Positions 25,237 through 35,175 are shown, numbered from the stretch's first letter. The stretch is 64,000 bases of DNA from Bacteroidales bacterium (GCA_017523725.1 JAFWVY010000036.1:57970-121969); one strand, 5' to 3'. Program-made: numbers and translations. The notes: generated from the sequence alone by a model not told the origin.

Positions 25237-27257
25237 AACGCCTGCTGACATTCGTCTGTGCGGTGCTTTTCTGCGCCGCCATGTCTGCGCAGGACCTGCG
25301 CCTGGACGTGCCCGGCGTGACCGTGCTCAGCGAGCGTCCCATGAAATCCATCGGCCTGCACGAAACACGGCTCGACACGACGGCGCTGCAGGAAAGTATC
25401 GCCCTGTCAATGGCCGACATCCTCACCTACAACACTTCCGTCTTCGTCAAGAGCCACGGACGCGCCACGCTGTCCACCGTCGCCTTCCGGGGCACGTCGC
25501 CGTCGCATACGCAGGTAACCTGGAACGGCATCGGCATCAACAGCCCGATGCTCGGCATGACGGATTTCTCGACCATCCCGGCTTATTTCATCGATGATGC
25601 GGCGCTGCTGCACGGCACGTCGTCGGTGAACCTGACAGGCGGCGGGCTGGGCGGTGCGGTCCGGCTGGCCACGGTGCCGCAGCATCTGGAGGGCACCCGC
25701 GTGCAATATGTCCAGGGCATCGGCTCGTTCGGCACGGCCGACGAATACCTGCGCCTGTCGTACGGCAACGACAAGTGGCAGTTGTCCACCCGGGCCGTCA
25801 GCGCCACCTCCCCCAACCGCTATCCCTACCGCAACCGTGACAAGAAAGAGAACATCTACGACGACACGCACCATATCATCGGCCAGTATTATCCCAAGGA
25901 GAAGAACCGCAGCGGCAGTTTCAACGACCTGCATCTGCTGCAGGAAGTCTATTATACGCCCGGCGATGGGGGATGTTGGGGCGGACAGGTATGGTACTTC
26001 GCATCGAACCGTGAGATTCCGCTGCTCACGACCGACTACGGCACGACATCCGATTTCGAGAACCGGCAGCGTGAGGAGACACTGCGCAGCCATTTCTCCT
26101 ACACCCGGAACGGCGGACAGTTCAAGACCGAGGCCGCCGCGGGCTACATGCACACCTGGATGGCCTACGACTACAAGCGCGACGCCGGCAACGGCATCCT
26201 GACGCCGATGACGCGCTCGCGCAGCACGCTGCACACCATCTACGGCCAGGCCGAAACAGAATACTCTCCGCACCACGAATGGCTCTTCACGGCCGATGTG
26301 ACGGCCCGTCAGCATTTTGTGCGCAGCGTGGACAAGAACATCATCCTGCAGGACGGTAACCGCGCCGTGGTGGGATACGACAAAGGGCGCTTCGAACTGT
26401 CCGGCGCCGTGTCGGGCAAATGGCGGCCGACTCCGCTGACGGGGCTCTCGGTGGTGCTGCGCGAGGAAATGTACGGCGACGAATGGGCGCCGCTGATTCC
26501 GGCCCTGTTTGCAGAGCATGTCATAGCCTCCGGCTGGTCGGCGGTGTTGCAGGCCTCGGTCTCGCGCAACTACCGTTTCCCGTCGCTGAACGACCTGTTT
26601 TTCCTGCCCGGCGGAAATCCCGCCCTGAAACCTGAATCGGGCTTTACCTGGGACGTCGGGATGACCTTCGCCCGCGACCTGTCCGACAAACTGCATCTCG
26701 ACGGCAACGTCAACTGGTTCTCGTCACAGATCGACGACTGGATCCTGTGGCTGCCGACCACCAAGGGCTTTTTCTCGCCGCGCAACGTCCGCAAGGTGCA
26801 CGCCTACGGCATTGAATCGCAGCTGCACGGCCGTTGGCAGCGGCCGCATGTCACATGGGACCTGGCGGGTAATTTCTCCTGGACGCCGTCCGTCAACCAG
26901 AGCGATCCGGTCTCGCCGGCAGACCAGTCGGTCGGAAAACAACTGCCCTACGTCCCCGAACGTTCGGCTTCGGTGGTCGGCCAGATGATCCTGAAAAAAT
27001 GGAACTTCACCTATAAATGGTGCTACTACAGCCGGCGCCACACCATGAGCAGCAACGACTTCACGCTCACCGGACAGCTGCCCGCCTATTTCATGAGCGA
27101 CATCAGCCTTTCCCGCTCCGTTTCGGTGCGCTGGGCCGACCTCTCCTTCCGGGCCAGCGTCGAGAATCTCTTCGACGAGGAATACATCTCGGTGCTCGCC
27201 CATCCGATGCCCGGCATCCACTACGAATTCTTCATCGGCATCACGCCCAGGTGGTAA
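25233..27257 (+). CDS. btuB: TonB-dependent cobalamin receptor, BtuB-like
   Basis: The start at 25233 (MKRLLTFVCAVLFCAAMSAQ) overlaps the BtuG-like stop by 4 bp; a frame open further upstream lies inside the previous gene. The plug domain starts near residue 35 (SMADILTYNTSVFVKSHGRATLSTVAFRGTSPSHTQVTWNGIGINSP and LLHGTSSVNLTGGGLGGAVRL), followed by a 22-strand-type barrel ending in FFIGITPRW with the terminal aromatic. No carboxypeptidase-like N-terminal extension is present, so it is a plain receptor rather than a SusC-type one. Riboswitch control and coupling to a BtuG-like lipoprotein argue for cobalamin or a cobalamin precursor as substrate. Confidence 0.9.
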   Translation: MKRLLTFVCAVLFCAAMSAQDLRLDVPGVTVLSERPMKSIGLHETRLDTTALQESIALSMADILTYNTSVFVKSHGRATLSTVAFRGTSPSHTQVTWNGIGINSPMLGMTDFSTIPAYFIDDAALLHGTSSVNLTGGGLGGAVRLATVPQHLEGTRVQYVQGIGSFGTADEYLRLSYGNDKWQLSTRAVSATSPNRYPYRNRDKKENIYDDTHHIIGQYYPKEKNRSGSFNDLHLLQEVYYTPGDGGCWGGQVWYFASNREIPLLTTDYGTTSDFENRQREETLRSHFSYTRNGGQFKTEAAAGYMHTWMAYDYKRDAGNGILTPMTRSRSTLHTIYGQAETEYSPHHEWLFTADVTARQHFVRSVDKNIILQDGNRAVVGYDKGRFELSGAVSGKWRPTPLTGLSVVLREEMYGDEWAPLIPALFAEHVIASGWSAVLQASVSRNYRFPSLNDLFFLPGGNPALKPESGFTWDVGMTFARDLSDKLHLDGNVNWFSSQIDDWILWLPTTKGFFSPRNVRKVHAYGIESQLHGRWQRPHVTWDLAGNFSWTPSVNQSDPVSPADQSVGKQLPYVPERSASVVGQMILKKWNFTYKWCYYSRRHTMSSNDFTLTGQLPAYFMSDISLSRSVSVRWADLSFRASVENLFDEEYISVLAHPMPGIHYEFFIGITPRW

Positions 27258-27346
27258 GCAGAAAGCGCATCTGACCGCCCTGCGCAGGGCCTTCGCCAAC
27301 CCGGCGGAATTAATTCTGCAGACTTCTTGTTTCGGCCACTTTTTTA

Positions 27347-27354
27347 TATATTTG
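27347..27354 (+). promoter_or_regulatory. -7 box of the epimerase/decarboxylase operon
   Basis: TATATTTG matches TAnnTTTG and lies 27 bp before the mce start at 27382; it overlaps an in-frame upstream ATG at 27352, ruling that start out. A 14-bp palindrome (27277-27290) sits upstream, behind btuB. Confidence 0.6.
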
Positions 27355-27381
27355 CGATTCATTTTCTTTAAATCAACAATC

Positions 27382-27789
27382 ATGGATATTTCTCACATCG
27401 AACACCTCGGCATCGCCGTCAAAAGCATCGAGGAACAGATTCCCTATTACGAACAGGTATTGGGCGTAAAATGCTATAACATCGAAGAAGTGGCCGACCA
27501 GAAGGTCAAGACCGCGTTCTTCATGGTCGGACAGACCAAGATCGAACTTCTGGAGCCGACCTCCGAAGAAAGCACCATCGCCAAATTCATCGAAAAGAGA
27601 GGCGAAGGCATCCATCACATCGCTTTTGCCGTGAAAGATGTCCAGAGTGCCATCGACGAAGCGCAGGCCAAGGGTGTGCGCGCCATCGACCAGGCGCCAC
27701 GTAAAGGGGCGGAAGGCCTGATGATTGCTTTCCTGCATCCCAAATCGACCAACGGTGTGCTCACCGAACTTTGCATGAAACCTGAATAA
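27382..27789 (+). CDS. mce: Methylmalonyl-CoA epimerase
   Basis: The enzyme interconverts (R)- and (S)-methylmalonyl-CoA, linking the B12-dependent mutase to the decarboxylase. This 135-residue protein of the vicinal-oxygen-chelate fold has metal ligands in IEHLGIAV (His), IELLEP (Glu), GIHHIAFAV (His) and LTELCMKPE (Glu). Length is normal. A terminator-like hairpin separates it from mmdA 60 bp on, which may reduce but need not abolish read-through. Confidence 0.94.
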   Translation: MDISHIEHLGIAVKSIEEQIPYYEQVLGVKCYNIEEVADQKVKTAFFMVGQTKIELLEPTSEESTIAKFIEKRGEGIHHIAFAVKDVQSAIDEAQAKGVRAIDQAPRKGAEGLMIAFLHPKSTNGVLTELCMKPE

Positions 27790-27795
27790 AGAATC

Positions 27796-27828
27796 CAAAA
27801 ACGGGCGGGGCTCCGCTCCGTTTTTTTA
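27796..27828 (+). terminator. Terminator-like hairpin between mce and mmdA
   Basis: ACGGGCGG pairs with CCGCTCCGT (one bulged T), followed by seven T. It may give mce and the mmd genes different expression levels. Confidence 0.7.
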
Positions 27829-27849
27829 TTAGCATCTAATTAAAAAACA

Positions 27850-29403
27850 ATGAGCAATCAGCTTGAAAAAGTAAAGGAACTCATCGCGCTGCGCGAGAAA
27901 GCCCGGCTGGGCGGCGGTGAGAAAGCCATTGACAAACAGCACCAGAGAGGCAAGTACACGGCCCGCGAGCGTATCGCCATGCTGCTGGACGAAGGCAGCT
28001 TCGAAGAAATGGACATGTTCGTGGAACACCGTTGCACCAACTTCGGCCAGGAAAAGAAGAAAGTGCTGGGCGACGGCGTGGTGACCGGCTGCGGCACCAT
28101 CGACGGCCGTCTGGTCTATGTCTTTGCACAGGATTTCACCGTATTCGGCGGTTCGCTGTCCGAGACGATGTCCCTTAAGATCTGCAAGGTCATGGACAAG
28201 GCCATGAAGATGGGTGCACCATGTATCGGCATCAACGACTCGGGCGGAGCCCGTATCCAGGAAGGCATCAACGCGCTGGCCGGCTATTCGGAGATTTTCC
28301 AGCGCAACATCATGGCATCGGGTGTGATCCCGCAGATTTCCGGAATCTTCGGCCCATGCGCCGGCGGTGCGGTCTATTCCCCCGCGCTGACCGACTTCAC
28401 GCTCATGATGGAGGGTACTTCGTACATGTTCCTCACCGGCCCGAAGGTGGTCAAGACCGTTACGGGCGAAGATGTGGACGAGGAGCATCTCGGCGGCGCA
28501 TCGGTGCACGCCTCCAAATCGGGTGTCACGCATTTCACGGCGGCCACCGAGGAAGAAGGCCTGGCGCTGATCCGCAACCTCATCAGCTACATCCCGCAGA
28601 ACAACATGGAGAAAACGCCCGTGATCCCCTGCGACGACCCCATCGACCGCGTGGAAGACTCGCTGAACGAGATCATCCCCGAAGATCCGATGCAGGCGTA
28701 CGACATGTATGACGTCATTGCAGCCATCGTGGACAACGGCGAATTTCTCGAGGTCCAGCCGCAGTATGCCAAGAACATCATCGTCGGATTCGCCCGTTTC
28801 AACGGGCAGTCGGTCGGCGTGGTGGCCAACCAGCCCAAGTTCCTGGCCGGTGTGCTCGACTGCAACGCTTCGCGCAAAGGCGCGCGTTTCGTGCGTTTCT
28901 GCGATGCCTTCAACATTCCGATTGTAACCCTCGTGGACGTGCCGGGCTTCCTGCCGGGTACGGGTCAGGAATACAACGCGGTCATCCTCAACGGTGCCAA
29001 ACTGCTCTACGCCTTCGGCGAATGCACGGTGCCGAAGGTGACGGTCACCCTTCGCAAGTCCTACGGCGGCTCGCACATCGTCATGAGCTACAAGCAGCTT
29101 CGCGGCGACATGAACTACGCCTGGCCGACGGCCGAGATTGCCGTCATGGGTGCATCGGGTGCGGCGGCTGTGCTGTATGCCAAGGAAGCGAAGGAAGCCG
29201 AGGATCCCAAGGCCTTCATCGCTGAGAAGGAAGCCGAATACACCAAGCTGTTCGCCAATCCGTACAATGCCGCCAAATACGGCTATATCGACGATGTCAT
29301 CGAACCGCGCAACACCCGTTTCCGCATCATCCGCGCTTTGGGCCAGCTGGCCACGAAACGGCTTGTCAACCCGGCGAAGAAACACGGCAATATTCCATTA
29401 TAA
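27850..29403 (+). CDS. mmdA: Methylmalonyl-CoA decarboxylase alpha / carboxyltransferase subunit
   Basis: This 517-residue protein is the CoA carboxyltransferase-fold subunit that moves the carboxyl group from methylmalonyl-CoA to the biotin carrier. Signature segments are [21 protein letters not shown], the oxyanion-hole text [12 protein letters not shown] and [16 protein letters not shown], and the C-terminal [18 protein letters not shown] and [14 protein letters not shown]. The presence of OadG- and OadB-like genes directly downstream identifies the complex as the Na+-pumping decarboxylase rather than propionyl-CoA carboxylase. It completes propionate formation in the succinate pathway. 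Confidence 0.94.
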   Translation: MSNQLEKVKELIALREKARLGGGEKAIDKQHQRGKYTARERIAMLLDEGSFEEMDMFVEHRCTNFGQEKKKVLGDGVVTGCGTIDGRLVYVFAQDFTVFGGSLSETMSLKICKVMDKAMKMGAPCIGINDSGGARIQEGINALAGYSEIFQRNIMASGVIPQISGIFGPCAGGAVYSPALTDFTLMMEGTSYMFLTGPKVVKTVTGEDVDEEHLGGASVHASKSGVTHFTAATEEEGLALIRNLISYIPQNNMEKTPVIPCDDPIDRVEDSLNEIIPEDPMQAYDMYDVIAAIVDNGEFLEVQPQYAKNIIVGFARFNGQSVGVVANQPKFLAGVLDCNASRKGARFVRFCDAFNIPIVTLVDVPGFLPGTGQEYNAVILNGAKLLYAFGECTVPKVTVTLRKSYGGSHIVMSYKQLRGDMNYAWPTAEIAVMGASGAAAVLYAKEAKEAEDPKAFIAEKEAEYTKLFANPYNAAKYGYIDDVIEPRNTRFRIIRALGQLATKRLVNPAKKHGNIPL

Positions 29404-29414
29404 AACAGTAAGCC

Positions 29415-29744
29415 ATGTTATTATCGACGAACTGGACCAACGTCCTCATCATGACGGGCATCGGCATCGGGGTTGTCTTCGCGATCCTGATCCTGCTGGT
29501 GCTGATTCTGCAGCTGTTCAACTATGTCTCATCGAAAAGTTCCGCGCCGGTAAAGGCGGCCGCCACCCAACCCGCCGCCGCTCCGGAAAACACGTCCGAC
29601 CGGGAGAGAGCGGCCATCGCGACGGCGCTGTACCTGTATTTCAACGAGGCGCACGACGAAGAAAGCTACACGCTCCCCTACCGTCACAACGAACACTCGG
29701 CATGGAATTCCGAACTCTTCAACACTTACAATCAGAACCGATAG
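29415..29744 (+). CDS. OadG-family small membrane subunit of the Na+-pump decarboxylase
   Basis: One transmembrane helix near the N-terminus (VLIMTGIGIGVVFAILILLVLILQLF) is followed by a 60-residue polar tail with an Ala/Pro-rich stretch, as in OadG/MmdD-type subunits that hold the peripheral and membrane parts together. The tail end (YTLPYRHNEHSAWNSELFN) is hydrophilic. Placement between mmdA and the biotin carrier, with 11-bp and 3-bp gaps, supports the assignment. Confidence 0.88.
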   Translation: MLLSTNWTNVLIMTGIGIGVVFAILILLVLILQLFNYVSSKSSAPVKAAATQPAAAPENTSDRERAAIATALYLYFNEAHDEESYTLPYRHNEHSAWNSELFNTYNQNR

Positions 29745-29747
29745 AAA

Positions 29748-30188
29748 ATGAAAAGCTTTAAGTTCAACATAGACAAGGCGAATTACGAAGTTTCCGTAAA
29801 CGAACTGGGAAACAATCAAGTAGAAGTTACCGTCAACGGCCGTGCCTACACCGTGGAACTGGAACAGACGCGCAAGAAACCGCAAGTGGTACACCATGTG
29901 GTGCACCATGTGACGCCGGCAGCCGCCCCCCAGGCGGCCGCAGCATCCGCCCCGAAGGCAGCTCCGTCGGCGGGCGGCAAGGTGGTCACCTCCCCCCTGC
30001 CGGGCAGCATCACCCAGATCATGGTCACGCCCGGCCAGAGCGTCAAGCAGGGCGACATCCTGCTTGTCATGGAATCCATGAAAATGGCCAACAACATCAC
30101 CTCGGAGTTCGAGGGAACCGTGAAGACCATCTTCGTCCAGCAGGGCGCTTCCGTCATGCAGGGCGACAACCTGGTGGAAATCGCATAA
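29748..30188 (+). CDS. mmdC: Biotin carboxyl carrier subunit of the decarboxylase
   Basis: The C-terminal 70 residues form a biotinyl domain with the attachment site VMESMKMAN; Lys112 should carry biotin (the canonical Ala before Met is Ser here). An N-terminal domain of about 45 residues and a linker with VVHHVVHHV and an Ala/Pro-rich stretch precede it. It shuttles the carboxyl group between the carboxyltransferase and the membrane beta subunit. Confidence 0.93.
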   Translation: MKSFKFNIDKANYEVSVNELGNNQVEVTVNGRAYTVELEQTRKKPQVVHHVVHHVTPAAAPQAAAASAPKAAPSAGGKVVTSPLPGSITQIMVTPGQSVKQGDILLVMESMKMANNITSEFEGTVKTIFVQQGASVMQGDNLVEIA

Positions 30189-30200
30189 ACGCCTTACAGC

Positions 30201-31484
30201 ATGAGACATTCCGCAAAAATGCTCTGGCTGATCGCAGCCCTGCTGGTGATTCCCGTAACGGGTCTGATGGCCCAGGAAACCATCCAGTTCGGCGAGACCA
30301 TGCAGAACTTCCTCAGCGATACCGGCATCGTCAAGTTATTCGCCGCTGACAACTGGAAAAACCTCGTCATGATAGGCATCGCCTGTCTGCTGTCGTATCT
30401 GGCCATTGTCAAACAGTACGAGCCGCTGCTGCTGCTGCCCATCGCATTCGGCATGCTGCTCACCAACTTCCCGGGCGCCGGCCTGTTCCATTCGGAATTC
30501 TGGAACAACGAGTTCCTGAACCCGGAAAGCCCGTATTATCACAGCTACAGGCATATCCTGGCCGAAGGCGGCCTGCTGGACATCCTTTACATCGGTGTCA
30601 AGGCCGGTGTCTATCCGTGCCTGATTTTCATCGGCGTCGGCGCGATGACCGATTTCGGTCCGCTCATCGCCAACCCGAAGAGCCTGTTGCTCGGCGCGGC
30701 AGCCCAGTTCGGCATCTTTGCCACCTTCATCGTGGCCCATGCCATGGGATTCAACTCGCAGGAAGCCGCCTCCATCGGCATCATCGGTGGAGCCGACGGC
30801 CCCACATCCATCTTCCTGACGACCAAGCTGGCACCGCATCTGCTGGGACCGGTGGCCGTGGCCGCCTATTCCTACATGGCGCTGGTGCCTGTCATCCAAC
30901 CGCCCATCATGCGCGCACTGACGTCCAAATCGGAACGCAGCATCGGCATGAAGCAGTTGCGCAACGTTTCCAAGACAGAGAAAATCGTATTCCCGATCAT
31001 CGTGACCATCGTCATCGCATTGTTGCTGCCGTCTGCAGCGGCCCTGATCGGCTGCCTGATGCTCGGCAACCTGATGCGTGAATGCGGCGTGGTGGAACGA
31101 CTCAGCAAGACGGTACAGAACGAACTGAACAACATCGTCGTCATCTTCCTGGGTACGACGGTCGGCGCCACGGCGACAGCCGCGGCCTTCCTCAACTGGC
31201 AGACCCTCGGCATCCTCGTCGTCGGCATCGTGGCTTTCGGTGTGGGTACCGGCAGCGGCGTCCTGCTTGCCAAGTTCATGAACCTGTTCCTGAAAGAGAA
31301 GATCAACCCGCTCATCGGCTCGGCCGGCGTGTCCGCCGTCCCGATGGCCGCCCGCGTGTCGCAGGCCGAAGGCCAGAAAGCCGACCCGCACAATTTCCTC
31401 CTCATGCATGCCATGGGCCCGAACGTGGCCGGTGTCATCGGTTCGGCCGTCGCGGCCGGCATCCTGCTCAGCATGCTCGGATAA
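30201..31484 (+). CDS. mmdB: Na+-translocating decarboxylase beta subunit
   Basis: This polytopic membrane protein (427 residues) decarboxylates carboxybiotin and exports Na+. Family text includes [60 protein letters not shown] and [13 protein letters not shown], which contain the Asp and Asn/Ser residues implicated in Na+ movement. It begins with a cleavable-looking signal ([16 protein letters not shown]), unlike enterobacterial OadB, as often seen in Bacteroidetes. The gap to the biotin-carrier gene is 12 bp. Confidence 0.93.
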   Translation: MRHSAKMLWLIAALLVIPVTGLMAQETIQFGETMQNFLSDTGIVKLFAADNWKNLVMIGIACLLSYLAIVKQYEPLLLLPIAFGMLLTNFPGAGLFHSEFWNNEFLNPESPYYHSYRHILAEGGLLDILYIGVKAGVYPCLIFIGVGAMTDFGPLIANPKSLLLGAAAQFGIFATFIVAHAMGFNSQEAASIGIIGGADGPTSIFLTTKLAPHLLGPVAVAAYSYMALVPVIQPPIMRALTSKSERSIGMKQLRNVSKTEKIVFPIIVTIVIALLLPSAAALIGCLMLGNLMRECGVVERLSKTVQNELNNIVVIFLGTTVGATATAAAFLNWQTLGILVVGIVAFGVGTGSGVLLAKFMNLFLKEKINPLIGSAGVSAVPMAARVSQAEGQKADPHNFLLMHAMGPNVAGVIGSAVAAGILLSMLG

Positions 31485-31517
31485 TTTTTCAAGAAACCAT
31501 CTATTTATACCCTAATT

Positions 31518-34500
31518 ATGAGTAAGAAAAAATTCATCACTTGTGACGGCAACGAAGCGGCTGCACATATCAGCTACATGTTTTCCGAAGTAGCCGCCAT
31601 ATACCCGATCACTCCTTCGTCGCCCATGGCAGAACACGTGGACGAATGGGCGGCCAAAGGCCGCAAGAACCTCTGGGGCCAGACCGTTTCCGTGCAGGAA
31701 ATGCAGTCGGAGGCCGGTGCCGCCGGTGCCGTGCACGGCTCGCTGCAGGCCGGCGCTCTCACGACGACCTTCACCGCCTCCCAGGGATTGCTGCTGATGA
31801 TCCCCAATATGTACAAAATCGCCGGTGAACTGCTGCCGTGTGTCTTCGACGTATCGGCCCGTTCCCTGGCTACCCATGCGCTGAATATCTTCGGCGACCA
31901 CCAGGACGTGATGGCCTGCCGTCAGACCGGTTTCGCCATGCTGTGCGCAGGCAGCGTACAGGAAGTGATGGACCTGACGGCCGTCGCGCATCTTTCGGCG
32001 CTCAAATGCTCGGTTCCGTTCATCAATTTCTTCGATGGATTCCGGACTTCGCACGAATACCAGAAAGTGGAGCGGCTCGACAACGAAGACATCGCCCCGC
32101 TGGTGGACGAAGCCGACATCAAGCGTTTCCGCGACCGTGCCCTGACGCCCGAACGGCCTGTCACCCGCGGCACGAACGAGAATCCCGAAACCTTCTTCAC
32201 ACACCGTGAAGCCAGCAACAAATATTACGAGAGCGTACCCGAGACGGTCGAAGGCTATCTGGGCAAGATCAGCGCCATCACCGGCCGCGAATACCATATC
32301 TTCTCATACTACGGTGCCAAGGATGCAGAACAGGTCATCATCCTGATGGGTTCCGCCACCGAAGCTGCCCGCGAAGCCATCGACTATCTGATGTCGCAGG
32401 GCAAGAAAGTGGGTATGGTCAGTGTCCATCTGTTCCGTCCCTTCTCGGCCAAACATCTGCTCGCCGCACTGCCTGCCACGGTCAAGCGCATCGCCGTGCT
32501 CGACCGCACCAAAGAACCGGGTGCTGAAGGCGAACCGCTCTACATGGATGTCAAGACGGCGTTCTACGATGCGGAAAACCGGCCGCTCATCGTCGGCGGA
32601 CGCTACGGTCTCGGCTCGCGCGACACCACGCCGGCCCAGATTATCAGCGTGTTCAACAACCTCGAGCTGCCGCAGCCGAAGAATCACTTCACTGTCGGCA
32701 TCGTGGACGACGTGACCTTCACGAGCCTCCCGCAGGTCGAGGAAATGGCGCTCGGCGGCAAAGGCATGTTCGAAGCCAAGTTCTACGGACTGGGTGCTGA
32801 CGGTACGGTCGGAGCCAACAAGAACTCCGTCAAGATCATCGGTGACAACACCGAAAAATACTGCCAAGCCTACTTCTCGTACGACTCCAAGAAGAGTGGT
32901 GGTTTCACCTGCTCCCACCTGCGTTTCGGCGACCAGCCCATCCGTTCCACCTATCTGGTCAACACGCCCAACTTCGTGGCATGCCATGTGCAGGCTTACC
33001 TGAACATGTACGATGTCACCCGCGGTATCCAGAAGAACGGTACGTTCCTGCTGAACACCATGTTCGAAGGCGACGAGCTGGTCAGTTTCATCCCGAACAA
33101 AGTGAAACGCGTCTTCGCGCAGAAGAACATCAAAGTATACTACATCAACGCCACCCGCATCGCGCAGGAAATCGGCCTCGGCAACCGGACCAACACCATC
33201 CTGCAGAGCGCATTTTTCCGCATCACGGGTGTCATCCCGGTTGAACTGGCGGTTGAACAGATGAAGAAGTTCATCGTCAAGAGCTACGGCAACAAGGGTG
33301 AAGACGTTGTAAACAAGAACTATGCGGCCGTTGACCGCGGCGGTGAATACAAGGAACTCGCCATCGACCCGGCATGGGCTTCCCTGCCCGACGATGCCGT
33401 CAAGGAAGATGACGCGCCGGCTTTCGTCAAGGAAATGGTACGGCCGATGAACGCCCAGGCGGGCGACCTGCTCAAGGTCTCCGACTTTGTGAAACACGGT
33501 TCGACCGATGGTTCATGGCAGGTGGGCACGGCAGCCTACGAGAAACGCGGCGTCGGTTCCTTCGTGCCGGTATGGGACGCAGACAATTGCATCCAGTGCA
33601 ACAAGTGCGCTTACGTCTGCCCGCATGCAGCTATCCGGCCGTTCGTGCTCGACGACGAGGAAGTGAAAGGTTTCGAGGGCAAGACCATCGAGATGAAGGC
33701 ACCGGCCTCCATGAAAGGCATGCACTTCACCATCGGTGTCTCCGAACTCGACTGCCTCGGCTGCGGCAACTGCGAGGATGTCTGCACCGGCAACCCGAAA
33801 CTCGGCGGCAAGGCTCTCAAGATGGTGCCGTTCGCCGGTGAATCGAAGATCGCCGGACAGTGGGACTACCTCGTCAAACAGGTCAAGAGCAAACAAAATC
33901 TCGTGGACATCAAACAGAGCCCGAAAAACTCCCAGTTCGCCACGCCGCTGTTCGAATTCTCCGGCGCATGCTCCGGCTGCGGCGAAACACCGTATGTCAA
34001 GCTGGTGGCTCAGCTCTTCGGCGACCGTCAGATGATTGCGAACGCCACGGGATGCTCCTCTATCTATTCCGCGGCTGTGCCGTCCACGCCGTATTGCAAG
34101 AACGAAAAAGGCCAGGGACCGGTCTTCAACAACTCGTTGTTCGAAGACTTCTGCGAATTCGGTCTGGGTATGGCTCTCGGCTGCAAGAAGATGAAAGAAC
34201 GTATCTGCACCGTACTCGAAGAAGCGAAGAACTGCCCGAAAGCGCCGCAGGGACTCGCCGAAGCCGGCGAAGCCTGGAAGGCGGCCATGAACGATGCCGA
34301 TGCTTCGAAAGCGGCGGCGGAAGTACTCAAACCGCTCATCGCCGAAGGCGTGAAGAACGGCTGCCCGCACTGCGCCGAACTCAAGACGCTCGAGCACTAT
34401 CTGGTGAAACGATCCCAGTGGATCATCGGCGGTGACGGCGCTTCGTACGACATCGGTTACGGCGGACTCGACCATGTCATCGCTTCGGGCGAGGACGTGA

Positions 34501-35090
34501 ACATCCTGGTGCTGGATACCGAAGTATACTCGAACACCGGTGGACAGGCTTCCAAGTCGACCCCGCTGGGTGCCATCGCGCAGTTTGCGGCGCAAGGCAA
34601 GCGCATCCGCAAGAAAGACCTGGGCATGATTGCCACCACCTACGGCTACGTCTATGTCGCCCAGATTGCCATGGGCGCCGACAATGCTCAGACACTGAAG
34701 GCCATCCGCGAAGCGGAAGCTTATCCGGGACCGTCGCTCATCATCGCCTACGCACCCTGTATCAACCATGGTCTGAAGATCAAGGGCGGTATGGGACGCA
34801 GCCAGGCCGAAGAGGCCCGCGCGGTGGAATGCGGCTACTGGCATCTGTGGCGTTTCAACCCGACGCTTTCGGCCGAGGGCAAGAATCCGTTCTCGCTCGA
34901 CTCCAAGGAGCCGCAGTGGGACAAGTTTCAGGATTTCCTCATGGGCGAGGTGCGTTATCTGTCGCTCAAAAAGGCCTACCCGGCCGAAGCCGACGAACTC
35001 TTCAAGGAAGCCCAGCGCATGGCTCAGCTGCGTTACAACAGCTATGTGCGTAAGGCTGCTGAAGACTGGAGCGCAGACAAGATTATGTAA
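31518..35090 (+). CDS. nifJ: Pyruvate:ferredoxin (flavodoxin) oxidoreductase
   Basis: This single-chain PFOR of 1190 residues oxidises pyruvate to acetyl-CoA and CO2 and reduces ferredoxin. It has the pyruvate-binding N-terminus (AAIYPITPSSPMAEHVDEWA), a ferredoxin-like domain with two 4Fe-4S motifs (CIQCNKCAYVCP and CLGCGNCEDVC; the second lacks the usual Pro after the last Cys and reads CTGNP), and the TPP domain with GACSGCGETPY, ATGCSSIY and GGDGASYDIGYGGLDH. It follows the decarboxylase operon by 33 bp and may be cotranscribed, coupling pyruvate breakdown and propionate production. A strong terminator follows. Confidence 0.96.
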   Translation: MSKKKFITCDGNEAAAHISYMFSEVAAIYPITPSSPMAEHVDEWAAKGRKNLWGQTVSVQEMQSEAGAAGAVHGSLQAGALTTTFTASQGLLLMIPNMYKIAGELLPCVFDVSARSLATHALNIFGDHQDVMACRQTGFAMLCAGSVQEVMDLTAVAHLSALKCSVPFINFFDGFRTSHEYQKVERLDNEDIAPLVDEADIKRFRDRALTPERPVTRGTNENPETFFTHREASNKYYESVPETVEGYLGKISAITGREYHIFSYYGAKDAEQVIILMGSATEAAREAIDYLMSQGKKVGMVSVHLFRPFSAKHLLAALPATVKRIAVLDRTKEPGAEGEPLYMDVKTAFYDAENRPLIVGGRYGLGSRDTTPAQIISVFNNLELPQPKNHFTVGIVDDVTFTSLPQVEEMALGGKGMFEAKFYGLGADGTVGANKNSVKIIGDNTEKYCQAYFSYDSKKSGGFTCSHLRFGDQPIRSTYLVNTPNFVACHVQAYLNMYDVTRGIQKNGTFLLNTMFEGDELVSFIPNKVKRVFAQKNIKVYYINATRIAQEIGLGNRTNTILQSAFFRITGVIPVELAVEQMKKFIVKSYGNKGEDVVNKNYAAVDRGGEYKELAIDPAWASLPDDAVKEDDAPAFVKEMVRPMNAQAGDLLKVSDFVKHGSTDGSWQVGTAAYEKRGVGSFVPVWDADNCIQCNKCAYVCPHAAIRPFVLDDEEVKGFEGKTIEMKAPASMKGMHFTIGVSELDCLGCGNCEDVCTGNPKLGGKALKMVPFAGESKIAGQWDYLVKQVKSKQNLVDIKQSPKNSQFATPLFEFSGACSGCGETPYVKLVAQLFGDRQMIANATGCSSIYSAAVPSTPYCKNEKGQGPVFNNSLFEDFCEFGLGMALGCKKMKERICTVLEEAKNCPKAPQGLAEAGEAWKAAMNDADASKAAAEVLKPLIAEGVKNGCPHCAELKTLEHYLVKRSQWIIGGDGASYDIGYGGLDHVIASGEDVNILVLDTEVYSNTGGQASKSTPLGAIAQFAAQGKRIRKKDLGMIATTYGYVYVAQIAMGADNAQTLKAIREAEAYPGPSLIIAYAPCINHGLKIKGGMGRSQAEEARAVECGYWHLWRFNPTLSAEGKNPFSLDSKEPQWDKFQDFLMGEVRYLSLKKAYPAEADELFKEAQRMAQLRYNSYVRKAAEDWSADKIM

Positions 35091-35107
35091 GCGCACAACA
35101 GTGCAAT

Positions 35108-35143
35108 AAAAAGAGCGTGGCTTTTGTCACGCTCTTTTTTTAT
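35108..35143 (+). terminator. Rho-independent terminator after PFOR
   Basis: AAAGAGCGTG and CACGCTCTTT form a perfect 10-bp stem with an 8-base loop, followed by further T residues. Confidence 0.92.
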
Positions 35144-35144
35144 T

Positions 35145-35175
35145 CCCTTGTTCCGGAGTTCCTTCGGAACAAGGG
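35145..35175. repeat. Second perfect hairpin in the PFOR/esterase gap
   Basis: CCCTTGTTCCG (35145-35155) and CGGAACAAGGG (35165-35175) are an exact 11-bp inverted repeat around a 9-base loop, directly behind the PFOR terminator. Its loop and 3' arm contain TTCCTTCGGAAC, which resembles the core of the dispersed module 2. It has no T run of its own. Confidence 0.75.

Noticed and set aside
27850..31484. Propionyl-CoA carboxylase instead of methylmalonyl-CoA decarboxylase
   Set aside because: The carboxyltransferase is followed by OadG- and OadB-type membrane subunits and no biotin carboxylase gene is present, so the Na+-pump decarboxylase is the better reading.
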